The notes beneath the pieces are model-generated. The model did not search any database, was not told the origin of the DNA, and saw only the letters and a list, made by a program, of their open reading frames with translations. The translations under genes and the position numbers were made by a program. Below, piece by piece: positions 31,946-40,382 of a stretch of 64,000 bases of DNA. Location: positions 26,817,411-26,881,410 of the forward strand of contig NC_091325.1 in NCBI RefSeq assembly GCF_038502225.1, given 5' to 3'. Position 1 is the stretch's first letter. Every line of letters begins with the position of its first letter. Origin of the DNA: Cherax quadricarinatus (Eukaryota; Arthropoda; Malacostraca; Decapoda; Parastacidae).

Positions 31946-33757
31946 TCATAGCAAAGTTAATGTCGGGGGAGGAGTTTGGATTAAATCCCATGATAGTGGT
32001 GCCATCAGTGGATGTGAGTTTGTAGGTGTTACGGACCCGTTTCCTGGCTCTTTTGTCTGTCTGTCAGAAGTTGGGGCAGGTTTAGGTTTGGGTGGATTTT
32101 GTCTGGAGGAGGAGTTGGACCTGGATGAAGTTTTGGTTGTGGTGGAGGAGTGGGCAAAGGTAGATGCAGAGGAAGTGGAAGCTTTGGTAGGGGATGAGGA
32201 AGTGGAAGCTATGGTAATGGATGAGTAAGTGGAAGCTTTGGTTGGGGATGAGGAAGTGGGTAAGGAGGTAGGGGGAGGGGTGGTCGTAGCAGCAGCAGTA
32301 GGGGTGTTGGTGAGAGGGGTGGGAGTAGTGAAGAGGGGTAGGGGAGAAGGCGAGCTGGTGGGTGTAGGAAGTGGGGGGTGGGAGAGAGGGAGGAGGTAGA
32401 GGTTGAAAGGGGCTTAGAAGAGAAGCAGGAAGGAGGGATAATTAAAGGGGGAAGATTGTTAGCAGACAAGATTAGGTTAAGGACATGTGAGTAGTCTGAT
32501 TACCATCGCAGAGTGGGCAGCAGTGGCGAGTTGGTAGTTAGTTTTGTAGTCTAGTGTGGGTGTAGGTGTAGAAGGAGAGGTGATTGTAGTCTGTGTGTTG
32601 GTGTTTGAAGTGTGTAGAGTAGGACAGGTAGGCCAAGTGCGTGGAGTAACCCAGGCATTGGGGGTAGGGGAGGAAGGTATGGTAGGGGGGGGAGGTGCAA
32701 GGAAGGGGTTGGGAAGGGAGGGAGGTTGGCTTGCTCTGAGGGTGGAGAGAATGTCTTTTCTAGTAGGCCAGGAATTTGCAACTGCGGTGTGTGACCTGCC
32801 ACAGCTAGAACATTTAAGGGGGAGGTTGCAAGTGTTCCAGAAGTGGCCAGTTGCTGAACATCTGGAGCAGGTTTGTGTGGAAGTGCATGAGATTTTGTCG
32901 TGGCCGAATTTGTAGCATTTCAGACATTGTGTGATGGGGTGAAAGTTTGGAGTGAAGAGGGTGTTTGGAGGAATGCGGATGGTCTTGGCAAGGATTCCTT
33001 GATTGAAGAGTGTAGAGGCGTCAGAAGGAGTTGAACAGCGTATTTTGAGGATGGTAGAGTTTTCAGGTGGTTAACGCTCTCGCTTCACACGGCGAGGGCC
33101 TGGGTTCGATTCCCAGCCAGAGTAGAAACATTGGACGTGTTTCTTTCCACCTGTTGTCTATGTTCCCCATCAGTAAAATGGGTACCTGGGTGTTAGTCGA
33201 CTGGTGTGGGTCGCATCCTGGGACACTGACCTAAGGAGGCCTGGTCACAGACCGGGCCGCGGGGGCGTTGACCCCCGGAACTCTCTCCAGGTAAACTCAA
33301 CAGAGACTTTGTTCTTAGTACTAATGTCTTTGATTAAGTCTTCTTTGTCTGTGTCATAGGCAGTCAGGAGAGAATAGTCTACGTGTTTTGCGATCACTGT
33401 GCATTTGGCGCGGTGCTCAGGAGTCCAAATAATAGTGAAGCCTGCATTGAGAAGTTTTTGTCTGGTCTCGGTTGAGGTGTACGTTTCGTAAGAATGTCTG
33501 TCAAGAAGTAGTTTGAAGCCTGAGTTGGTTTTAAAGACTTTCAGCTGAGGAGCGCCAGTGATCTGGTACAATAAATTTCCAGGACAGATAGTGGCATGAT
33601 CAGATTTAGAGTATTTGAGGTTAAGCGAGAAAGAATTGGGTTTGGAAGAGGTAGAGGCAGGGTAGGCCTTAGAGGTAGGAGTAGACAGAGTAGAGGCAGG
33701 TGTTGGCAGTAGAGGAGGAGTGGTAAGGGGGAAGGAAGTGGAAGGCATTGAAGGCAT
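31946..33757 (-). pseudogene. Jockey-like ORF1 (gag-like, zinc knuckles), split by a SINE
   Basis: It starts at ATG 33757-33755 with a Pro/Ser/Thr-rich head, then a folded region (Ile-Ile-Trp-Thr-Pro-Glu-His-Arg-Ala-Lys). The SINE at 33062-33300 interrupts. Afterwards come Cys-Leu-Lys-Cys-Tyr-Lys-Phe-Gly-His, Cys-Ser-Arg-Cys-Ser-Ala-Thr-Gly-His and Cys-Ser-Ser-Cys-Gly (three knuckles, about 32930-32790), and a Pro/Thr/Ser-rich tail. Some frameshifts occur in the tail (32470-32520). The role is RNA binding. The stop TGA (31948-31946) is close to the ORF2 start. Confidence 0.78.
33062..33300 (+). mobile_element. tRNA-derived SINE with a LINE-like 3' tail
   Basis: The head has a Val(CAC)-like anticodon arm (CTCGC-TTCACAC-(G)GCGAG) and a B box GGTTCGATTCC (33103-33113). 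The body contains the GTTAGTCGACTGGTGTGGGT core shared with the SINEs at 50690 and 51180. The last ~60 bp (33240-33300) is nearly the reverse complement of 2718-2775, the 3' terminus of the LINE at 2718-5062. A shared 3' tail is how such SINEs borrow a LINE's machinery. It interrupts Jockey ORF1. Confidence 0.82.
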
Positions 33758-34218
33758 CGTAAATTAGATGTGGCGGCCAAATCTGTGAGAGTAATTGGCT
33801 AGGCAAGTATGTGTGAAGTAGACACACGTACTTGCCTGGCTATATCTTTAAAGTTTCTTGTGGAGTCCGTCTCTGGAGGCACAGGACACTGAGGAGGTGA
33901 GCTGTAGCTTGATGGAGCACTGTATGCCCTGAACGGTGAGGAGAGGCAACACTGGCTGTATGGCGTGCAGACCACACATACAGGCTGAGGCGTGGAGACT
34001 TCAGACAGCAACAGGAGTGCAGAGGGAGGCTTCCTGCCCTTGGGTAGGCAGCCACCAACGCACCAATCCTGATTGTGAAGACGAAGGTCCAGTAACCACC
34101 ACTCGGTGAAGAGAGCAACTCTGGCTGTGAGCGATGAGGAGAGCCAGCACTAGCTGTATGGTGTGGAGACTTCAGACAACGGCGAGGAGAGGCAACACTG
34201 GCTGTATAGCGTGTGTCT
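33758..34218 (-). promoter_or_regulatory. 5' UTR of the Jockey LINE with imperfect sub-repeats
   Basis: Three imperfect copies of a GAGGAGAGGCAACACTGGCT-type unit followed by GTATGGCGTG or a variant lie near 33938-33970, 34127-34160 and 34171-34212. A GGAGACTTCAGACA segment also recurs. Repeated 5' UTR units often carry LINE promoters; no core motif is evident here. Confidence 0.5.
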
Positions 34219-34229
34219 GCCTGCTCAAC

Positions 34230-34664
34230 ACTCTACAACCCATCTTCAAGGTTGCAGGTAGCACGTCAGTTGGCTAAGGCTAACTTAAAAGCAGCTCAAA
34301 ACACAATGAAACAGAGGTATGACAGAAATTCAAAGTTTCGTTCCTTTCATCCAGGAGACAAGGTGAAGTGAAAGGACACAAGTGCAACTAATGTGACATT
34401 TTATTGTGGCAACGTTTCGCTCTCCAGGAGCTTTATCAAGCCAAGGAGACAAGGTGTTGGTACAGGAACCTATACCTGGCCACACCTTAAAAGCTAGATT
34501 TATGGGACCTATGCAAAGTGTAAGTAAATTATCTGATGTAAATTATGTGGTATCTCCCCTTGACAAGACCTTAGAAACTAAAACCTGCCACATTAATCAA
34601 ATTAAAGCATTTCATACACATACACCAATAATGACTGTCCTCTGCCTCTGTAGACGACCCTGAC
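34230..34664 (+). pseudogene. Integrase C-terminal region, gypsy copy B (second half)
   Basis: Sequence after the Jockey TSD continues the integrase: Ala-Lys-Ala-Asn-Leu-Lys-Ala-Ala-Gln, Arg-Tyr-Asp-Arg, Phe-His-Pro-Gly-Asp-Lys-Val, then after the 34366-34443 insertion Val-Leu-Val-Gln-Glu-Pro-Ile-Pro-Gly and Cys-His-Ile-Asn-Gln-Ile-Lys. This is the integrase C-terminal DNA-binding region. RT follows on the same strand, giving the order PR-IN-RT. Confidence 0.8.
34366..34443 (-). mobile_element. 78-bp ribozyme-like micro-insertion with 13-bp TSD
   Basis: The exact repeat AGGAGACAAGGTG flanks it at 34353-34365 and 34444-34456. Removal rejoins the integrase frame at Gly-Asp-Lys-Val. On the minus strand it reads CTTGATAA, A, GCTC-CTGGA-GAGC, GAAACGTTGCC, ACAATAAAATG, and a TTGCACTTGTGTCC end. 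These are the same elements in the same order as the longer units. The core has an extra T and lacks the invariant G, so the ribozyme is probably dead. Confidence 0.7.
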
Positions 34665-34747
34665 TCTTTGCACTCTTTTTCCGAGATTAATGTAAAGCTT
34701 CCCAATTCTGCCCTTCCCAATTCTACCCTTCCCAATTCTGCCTTTTA

Positions 34748-35237
34748 ATGGTGGGGCTGTCTAAGAATCAAGTAACAAGTTTAGCTGTGCTCCTACAATG
34801 TTACCCTGGTATGTTTTCGGATGTTCCGAAAAAATGTACTCTAGGATATCATGACGTAGATGTTGGAAACTCTACACCTATCAAATTCTCCCCGTACAGA
34901 GCTAATCCTGAAATACAGAGGCTACTTCAGCAGGAGGTAGAATTTCTGTTAGAGCATGGGTTAGTGGAGGAGTCATCAAATCCGTGGGCTTCACCGTGCA
35001 TCCTTGTTAAGAAACCTGATGGAAGTTTTCGAATGTGTACAGACCACCTTAAGGTGAATGAGGTCACAACTGCAGATGCTTACCCTTTGCCACGTCTGGA
35101 TGACGTAATCGACATTGTGGGTAAGGTTACTTTTGTGTCCAAGTTAGACCTCCTTAAAGGTTACTTATCAGGTACCTTTGACAGATAAGGCGAAGGAAAT
35201 CTCTGCCTTTGTAATTCCAGGAGGTCATTATCAATGT
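34748..35237 (+). pseudogene. Gypsy RT N-terminal half, copy B
   Basis: A 146-codon frame (34748-35188) holds RT blocks 1-3: Pro-Tyr-Arg-Ala-Asn-Pro-Glu, Trp-Ala-Ser-Pro-Cys-Ile-Leu-Val-Lys-Lys-Pro-Asp-Gly, Cys-Thr-Asp-His, Pro-Leu-Pro-Arg-Leu-Asp and Ser-Lys-Leu-Asp-Leu-Leu-Lys-Gly-Tyr (first catalytic Asp). A shift near 35165 and a stop follow. The sequence continues to 35237, where it is cut by a reversed CR1 tail. The Asp-Asp motif is lost from this copy. Confidence 0.82.
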
Positions 35238-35454
35238 AAGAACATAACATAAGAAAGGAGGAACACTGCAGCAGGCCTGTTGGCCCATACTAGGCAGGTC
35301 CTTCACAGATCAATCCCACTAATAGAATATTTGCTCTCATAAGAACATAAGATCATAAGAAATAAGGAACACTGCAACAGGTCTACTGGTCTATGCGAGG
35401 CAACTCCAATTCTCCCCACCGGCTTAAAGAGGTCTAATTTAGAAATCTCCTTGG
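35238..35454 (-). repeat. Two CR1-like 3' ends in tandem
   Basis: Two copies (35238-35340 and 35337-35454) carry complement-of-TTCTTATG tails next to AGGAACACTGCA and GCAGGCCTGTTGGCC-type 3' UTR wording. Both are on the minus strand and severely 5'-truncated. Confidence 0.7.
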
Positions 35455-35680
35455 CCTTACTATTACTACCCAGGTAATCAAGGCGTGTATGCTGGGTGTA
35501 AAAAGGGAGCTTGGAGCAAAATAAACACAGCAGAAAAGCTTTGAATCATATTATCCTTCACCAAGTATAAACAGAAGTGTTCAGTGTTCAGTGGTCAGCC
35601 GTCAGTGTTCAGTGGTCAGTCGTCACGTGAGGTCACAGACCCTGAGCTGCTTTGGGGATTAGCGTGGACGGTTACAAAGC

Positions 35681-36607
35681 ATGGCTTGCTTCTGCAGTGT
35701 TTTAAAAACTGAGTTTGGAGAGTTGAAGGAGGAGGTCTTGCTTCTCCAGGAGGAGATTAGGAGGCTGAAGGTCCACCTCAATGGGCCTGGGAGAGAGTGT
35801 GAGGTGGTTGGAGATGTGGGGAATGAGGCTTCTAGCAGTGAGGTGCAGTCTGTCTCTCACTGTGAGGAGGCTGTAGGTGGGGAGGTAGCAACGGGTACCA
35901 GCGGTGAGGTGCAGCCCAGCACCTGCTACAAGTGGCGAGTTGTTCACAGTAATGGGAGGCGCATCAGAGTAAGGAAAGTTAAGAGTGAAGATCTGAAGGT
36001 AGGAAATCGCTTCTCTGTTCTCCAGGATGAATGTACTTCAGTGGCCAGTGAAGGTAAGGGTACTACTGCCCCTGCTAATGAAGGTAAGCGCATTCTTGTG
36101 GTTGGTGACTCTCAGGTAAGATATGTTGACCGTGCTTTTTGTAATAGGAATAAGAAGATGAGAGATAGAGTGTGCTTCCCTGGAGCTGGTGTTGGGGACA
36201 TTGTCAACAGACTGGATAATATCATGTCAGGTAATGGGAACAAGCCCATTATCTGTCTCAGTGCTGGTGGAAATGATATTGGGAAGGGTAGGAGAGAAGA
36301 GCTGCTAGATAAGTACAGGTCAGCTATAGATTTCATTAAGTCTAAGGGAGGGATCCCAATCATATGTAGCATCTTGCCTAGAAGGGGAGTAGGAAATGAA
36401 TGGTTGTCTAGGGCAATTGGTGTAAATTGCTGGCTAGACAGATACTGCAAGGAACTTGCAATCCCATTCATTGACAACTGGAACAACTTTTATGGCAAAC
36501 ATGATATGTATGCAAGGGATGGGGTTCATCTCTCTGGGGCAGGGGTGGTAGCACTTGCAGACTCGATTGAGAAGGCCATTGGTGAAATGCCTATGATTTT
36601 AAACTGA
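35681..36607 (+). CDS. CR1 ORF1: coiled coil plus SGNH esterase
   Basis: A 308-residue protein. Residues 8-33 form a leucine-rich coiled coil for self-association. The SGNH hydrolase domain occupies about 137-300, with Gly-Asp-Ser (nucleophile Ser144), Gly-Gly-Asn-Asp (Asn198) and Asp280-Gly-Val-His283. All the expected esterase residues are thus present. In CR1 elements ORF1 carries an esterase whose substrate is not settled; RNA binding and membrane association have been suggested. The start AGCATGG has a fair Kozak context and matches CR1 copy 1. The stop TGA overlaps the ORF2 ATG (TGATG). Confidence 0.9.
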   Translation: MACFCSVLKTEFGELKEEVLLLQEEIRRLKVHLNGPGRECEVVGDVGNEASSSEVQSVSHCEEAVGGEVATGTSGEVQPSTCYKWRVVHSNGRRIRVRKVKSEDLKVGNRFSVLQDECTSVASEGKGTTAPANEGKRILVVGDSQVRYVDRAFCNRNKKMRDRVCFPGAGVGDIVNRLDNIMSGNGNKPIICLSAGGNDIGKGRREELLDKYRSAIDFIKSKGGIPIICSILPRRGVGNEWLSRAIGVNCWLDRYCKELAIPFIDNWNNFYGKHDMYARDGVHLSGAGVVALADSIEKAIGEMPMILN

Positions 36608-39552
36608 TGGAAGATAGAGGTATGGGTGTGTGTGGGAAACAAGCAGGTTGCAACACTAGGGTTGGAAACAGTAAATGTATAAAAGGCATTCAGCATGAAG
36701 TTATAAATAAAGACAATAGAACAGGTCAGAAAACAAAGGGGGACAGCAGAGGGCAGCAAGGGACTAGCTCCCTTAAGGTTTACTATACTAATAGCAGGAG
36801 TGTTAGAAATAAGATAGATGAGCTAAGATTAATTGCAAGTGCAGGAAACATAGATATTATTGCTATAACAGAGACCTGGCTCAATCTGAAAGATAGAGAG
36901 ATGCCCTCTGAATGTCACATACAAGGCTATAAATTATTCCACACTGACAGGGTCAACAGGAAAGGTGGTGGAGTAGCGATGTATGTCAGAGACAATTTAA
37001 ATTGTTGTGTTAGACAAGATATTAAATTAGAAGCGTCAGCCACTGAATCTGTTTGGTTACAGCTTCTCGAGGGCCGAGAAAAACTAATTTTGGGTGTGAT
37101 TTACAGGGCCCCAAATCTTGATAGGGAGTGCAGTAAACTTCTATGGGACGAAATTCGTAAGGCATCTACATACGAAAATGTTGTGCTAATGGGAGATTTC
37201 AACTATAGACAGATTGACTGGAGCAATTTGACAGGAAATTTAGAGTCGGGTGACTTTCTTGATACGATCCAGGATTGTTTTTTAAAACAGTTTGTGACAG
37301 AGCCAACTAGGGGAAATAACCTCCTTGACTTGGTTCTTGCCAGTAGGGAAACACTAATTAATAATCTTGAGGTTAATGATGAGCTTGGGGAGAGTGATCA
37401 CAAATCACTCAGTTTTAACATATCATGGAATTCCCCTAATAATGGCAATCAAGTCTCCGTCCCTGACTTTCGCTTGGCTGATTTCATAGGACTGAAAAAT
37501 TACTTAGGTGGGCTGAACTGGAATGACCTGACTAGGGGTCAGGTAGGTGGTGATGGTTGCCGATATGATGCTTTCCAGGGCATAGTTCTAGCTGCTCAGT
37601 CAAATTATGTTCCAAATAGGGAAATCAGATCAAACAAAAATGATCCTAAATGGATGAACAATAGATTAAAATATCTGATTGGTCAAAAGAGAGGCATATA
37701 TAGGCAAATCAAAAGAGGAGAGGGGCAATTAAGAAATCGATATATTCAGTTAAAGAGAGAAATAAAAAAGGGAATTAGAAAAGCAAAAAGAGATTATGAG
37801 GTTAAAGTTGCAAGAGAATCGAAGACTAACCCAAAAGGATTCTTTCAGGTATACAGAAGTAAGATCAGGGACAAGATAGGCCCACTCAAAAGTTCCTCGG
37901 GTCAGCTCACTGACAGTGATAAGGAAATGTGTAGAATTTTTAACACATACTTCCTCTCAGTTTTTACACAGGAGGATACCAGTGATATTCCAGTAATGAT
38001 AAATTATGTAGAACAGGACGATAATAAACTGTGCACTATTAGGGTCACAAGTGACATGGTCCTTAGGCAAATAGATAAATTAAAACCTAACAAATCCCCA
38101 GGCCCTGATGAACTGTATGCAAGGGTTCTAAAGGAATGTAAAGAGGAGCTTAGCACACCTTTGGCTAATCTTTTCAACATATCACTACAAACTGGCATGG
38201 TGCCAGATAAGTGGAAAATGGCAAATGTGATACCTATTTTCAAAACAGGTGACAGGTCCTTAGCTTCGAACTATAGACCAATAAGCCTAACCTCCATAGT
38301 GGGAAAATTTATGGAATCAATAATTGCCGAGGCAGTTCGTAGCCACCTTGAAAAGCATAAATTAATCAACGAATCTCAGCATGGTTTTACAAAGGGACGT
38401 TCCTGCCTTACGAATTTATTAACTTTTTTCACTAAGGTATTTGAGGAGGTAGATCATGGTAACGAATATGATATTGTGTATATGGACTTCAGTAAGGCTT
38501 TTGACAGGGTCCCACATCAGAGACTATTGAGGAAAATTAAAGCACATGGAATAGGAGGAGAAATTTTTTCCTGGATAGAGGCATGGTTGACAAATAGGCA
38601 GCAGAGAGTTTGCATAAATGGGGAGAAATCAGAGTGGGGAAGCGTCACGAGCGGTGTTCCACAGGGGTCAGTGTTGGGCCCCCTGCTGTTCACAATCTAC
38701 ATAAACGACATAGATGAGGGCATAAAGAGCGACATCGGCAAGTTTGCCGATGACACCAAAATAGGCCGTCGAATTCATTCTGACGAGGACATTCGAGCAC
38801 TCCAGGAAGATTTGAATAGACTGATGCAGTGGTCGGAGAAGTGGCAGATGCAGTTTAATATAAACAAATGCAAAGTTCTAAATGTTGGACAGGACAATAA
38901 CCATGCCACATATAAACTAAATAATGTAGATCTTAATATTACGGATTGCGAAAAAGATTTAGGAGTTCTGGTTAGCAGTAATCTGAAACCAAGACAACAG
39001 TGCATAAGTGTTCGCAATAAAGCTAATAGAATCCTTGGCTTCATATCAAGAAGCATAAATAATAGGAGTCCTCAGGTTGTTCTTCAACTCTATACATCCT
39101 TGGTTAGGCCTCATTTAGATTATGCTGCACAGTTTTGGTCACCGTATTACAGAATGGATATAAATTCTCTGGAAAATGTACAAAGGAGGATGACAAAGAT
39201 GATCCCATGTATCAGAAACCTTCCCTATGAGGATAGACTAAGGGCCCTGAAACTGCACTCTCTAGAAAGACGTAGAATTAGGGGGGATATGATTGAGGTT
39301 TATAAGTGGAAGACAGGAATAAATAAAGGGGATGTAAATAGTGTGCTGAAAATATCTAGCCTAGACAGGACTCGCAGCAATGGTTTTAAGTTGGAAAAAT
39401 TCAGATTCAGGAGGGATATAGGAAAGTACTGGTTTGGTAATAGAGTTGTGGATGAGTGGAACAAACTCCCAAGTACCGTTATAGAGGCCAGAACGTTGTG
39501 TAGCTTTAAAAATAGGTTGGATAAATACATGAGTAGATGTGGGTGGGTGTGA
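36607..39552 (+). CDS. CR1 ORF2: AP endonuclease and reverse transcriptase
   Basis: A 981-residue protein. Endonuclease: about 55-275, with Thr-Glu-Thr (Glu89), Met-Gly-Asp-Phe-Asn (Asp197, Asn199) and Ser-Asp-His (Asp264, His265). RT: about 480-760, with Tyr-Arg-Pro-Ile-Ser-Leu (557-561), Val-Tyr-Met-Asp-Phe-Ser-Lys-Ala-Phe-Asp (Asp627), Gly-Val-Pro-Gln-Gly-Ser (683-688) and Phe-Ala-Asp-Asp (713-716). A C-terminal region to 981 has a conserved Asp-Lys-Tyr-Met. There is no RNase H. The enzyme nicks target DNA and reverse-transcribes the element RNA there. The ATG at 36607 shares its A with the ORF1 stop, which suggests translation by termination-reinitiation. Confidence 0.92.
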   Translation: MEDRGMGVCGKQAGCNTRVGNSKCIKGIQHEVINKDNRTGQKTKGDSRGQQGTSSLKVYYTNSRSVRNKIDELRLIASAGNIDIIAITETWLNLKDREMPSECHIQGYKLFHTDRVNRKGGGVAMYVRDNLNCCVRQDIKLEASATESVWLQLLEGREKLILGVIYRAPNLDRECSKLLWDEIRKASTYENVVLMGDFNYRQIDWSNLTGNLESGDFLDTIQDCFLKQFVTEPTRGNNLLDLVLASRETLINNLEVNDELGESDHKSLSFNISWNSPNNGNQVSVPDFRLADFIGLKNYLGGLNWNDLTRGQVGGDGCRYDAFQGIVLAAQSNYVPNREIRSNKNDPKWMNNRLKYLIGQKRGIYRQIKRGEGQLRNRYIQLKREIKKGIRKAKRDYEVKVARESKTNPKGFFQVYRSKIRDKIGPLKSSSGQLTDSDKEMCRIFNTYFLSVFTQEDTSDIPVMINYVEQDDNKLCTIRVTSDMVLRQIDKLKPNKSPGPDELYARVLKECKEELSTPLANLFNISLQTGMVPDKWKMANVIPIFKTGDRSLASNYRPISLTSIVGKFMESIIAEAVRSHLEKHKLINESQHGFTKGRSCLTNLLTFFTKVFEEVDHGNEYDIVYMDFSKAFDRVPHQRLLRKIKAHGIGGEIFSWIEAWLTNRQQRVCINGEKSEWGSVTSGVPQGSVLGPLLFTIYINDIDEGIKSDIGKFADDTKIGRRIHSDEDIRALQEDLNRLMQWSEKWQMQFNINKCKVLNVGQDNNHATYKLNNVDLNITDCEKDLGVLVSSNLKPRQQCISVRNKANRILGFISRSINNRSPQVVLQLYTSLVRPHLDYAAQFWSPYYRMDINSLENVQRRMTKMIPCIRNLPYEDRLRALKLHSLERRRIRGDMIEVYKWKTGINKGDVNSVLKISSLDRTRSNGFKLEKFRFRRDIGKYWFGNRVVDEWNKLPSTVIEARTLCSFKNRLDKYMSRCGWV

Positions 39553-39702
39553 GTTAGACCTGATAGCTTGTGCTAACAGGTCGGTTGCCGTGTTCCTCCC
39601 TTAAGTCAATGTGACCTGACCTGACTAGGTTGGGTGCATTGGCTTAAGCCGGTAGGGACTTGGACCTGCCTCGCATGGGCCAGTAGGCCTTCTGCAGTGT
39701 TC

Positions 39703-39728
39703 CTTCGTTCTTATGTTCTTATGTTCTT
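39703..39728 (+). repeat. CR1 3' tail microsatellite
   Basis: An 8-bp unit GTTCTTAT is repeated about three times after TTC. CR1 elements typically end in short tandem repeats used in 3'-end recognition by their RT. Confidence 0.75.
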
Positions 39729-40049
39729 ATATACATTATGTACTGCAAATAGGTATTAATGTATGGCATGGTAGTCAAGGCAGAGCAGCAGCCAAGAGAC
39801 AAGATAGACAATCGTGCTTCAACCAGCAGCAGAAGGAAAATGACAAGGTCAAAAATGTGAGTGGTAGCCATGTCACCTTCACAATTGCCAGATCCACATT
39901 ATGATTCGCTGAACTTAGGTGCTGATTTGACAATGGGGCCCCTGTGAACTATCAAACCCTTAGCAACCAGGTTCACTGGTTGGTGAGACAGCCTAAGCGA
40001 GTGTGTTAACATGCTCTGAATAAAGGTTACATTCTCTTTGCATGCAACA

Positions 40050-40382
40050 CCCTACCCCAAGAGGGCTCAGGGCTAGGTTTTCACCTCAGTGGGTAAAAAG
40101 TGCCACCATGTCACAGTATAATGGAACTGCCTTTCCTCTCAACCATCCAACTCATTAGGTAGAGCTCAGCTTTTATTGCAACATAAAGCCAAACTCTAAA
40201 CTTAGAGCGAGAGAGCAAACAGTAGTGCTAACGTAGGTCTAAGATACCTGTGGATGGTAGCAGAATATCCCCTCACTAAAAAAAAAAACCCCACATCAAT
40301 AAATATTCAATATATACAAAAGGGGGAAAAAAAGAGCTAGTGTTTTGTACCCGAAGTCCCTAACACATCATAACCTAAGAAA
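40050..40382. other. Non-coding 3' region of the reverse gypsy element
   Basis: The stretch between the RNase H end and the LTR has no coding content I recognise. It includes A-rich runs near 40280-40330 and a candidate polypurine tract at the LTR edge. Confidence 0.5.

Larger units (their letters stand above)
26610..34218 (-). mobile_element. Jockey-type LINE inserted in the gypsy integrase, 11-bp TSD
   Basis: The exact direct repeat GCCTGCTCAAC flanks it at 26599-26609 and 34219-34229. Minus-strand order: 5' UTR with sub-repeats (34218-33758), ORF1 (33757-31946), ORF2 (31930 to about 27044), 3' UTR, and a (CGTT)n tail at 26610-26629. Three later insertions are nested in it: a SINE (33062-33300), a CR1 3' fragment (31413-31803) and the ribozyme array (27332-29164). 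Clade assignment to Jockey is inferred from the three-knuckle ORF1, the endonuclease-RT ORF2 and the lack of RNase H. Confidence 0.82.
35581..39728 (+). mobile_element. Full-length CR1-type LINE, both ORFs open
   Basis: It has about 100 bp of 5' leader, ORF1 (35681-36607), ORF2 (36607-39552), a 176-bp 3' UTR, and a TTCTTATG-type 8-bp tail repeat at 39703-39728. Both ORFs are uninterrupted and hold all expected catalytic residues. Leader sub-repeats (TCAGTGTTCAGTGGTCAG) lie at 35580-35625. A fragment of the same family lies at 41206-41752, and isolated tails at 13851, 31413 and 35238. It may be a recent, possibly mobile copy. Confidence 0.9.
35461..40049 (-). repeat. Reverse gypsy LTR split by the full-length CR1 LINE
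   Basis: 35461-35580 and 39729-40049 are the two parts of one LTR on the minus strand. It ends at 40049 with the complement of TGTTGCATGC. Compared with the LTR at 23184, about 11 bp (ATGTACACTAT) are missing at the break. CR1 therefore inserted with a small deletion and no obvious TSD. Just outside, the minus strand has TTGGGGTAGGG, a plausible polypurine tract, so this is the 3' LTR of the RNase H remnant at 40383-41205. Confidence 0.75.

Noticed and set aside
32556..32915. 119-codon plus-strand Val/Gly-rich frame
   Set aside because: Antisense shadow of the Jockey ORF1 zinc-knuckle and proline-rich region.
33062..33125. Functional tRNA-Val gene
   Set aside because: Only the D/anticodon/T region is tRNA-like, with an extra base in the anticodon arm and no matching acceptor strands. 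It is joined to a SINE body.
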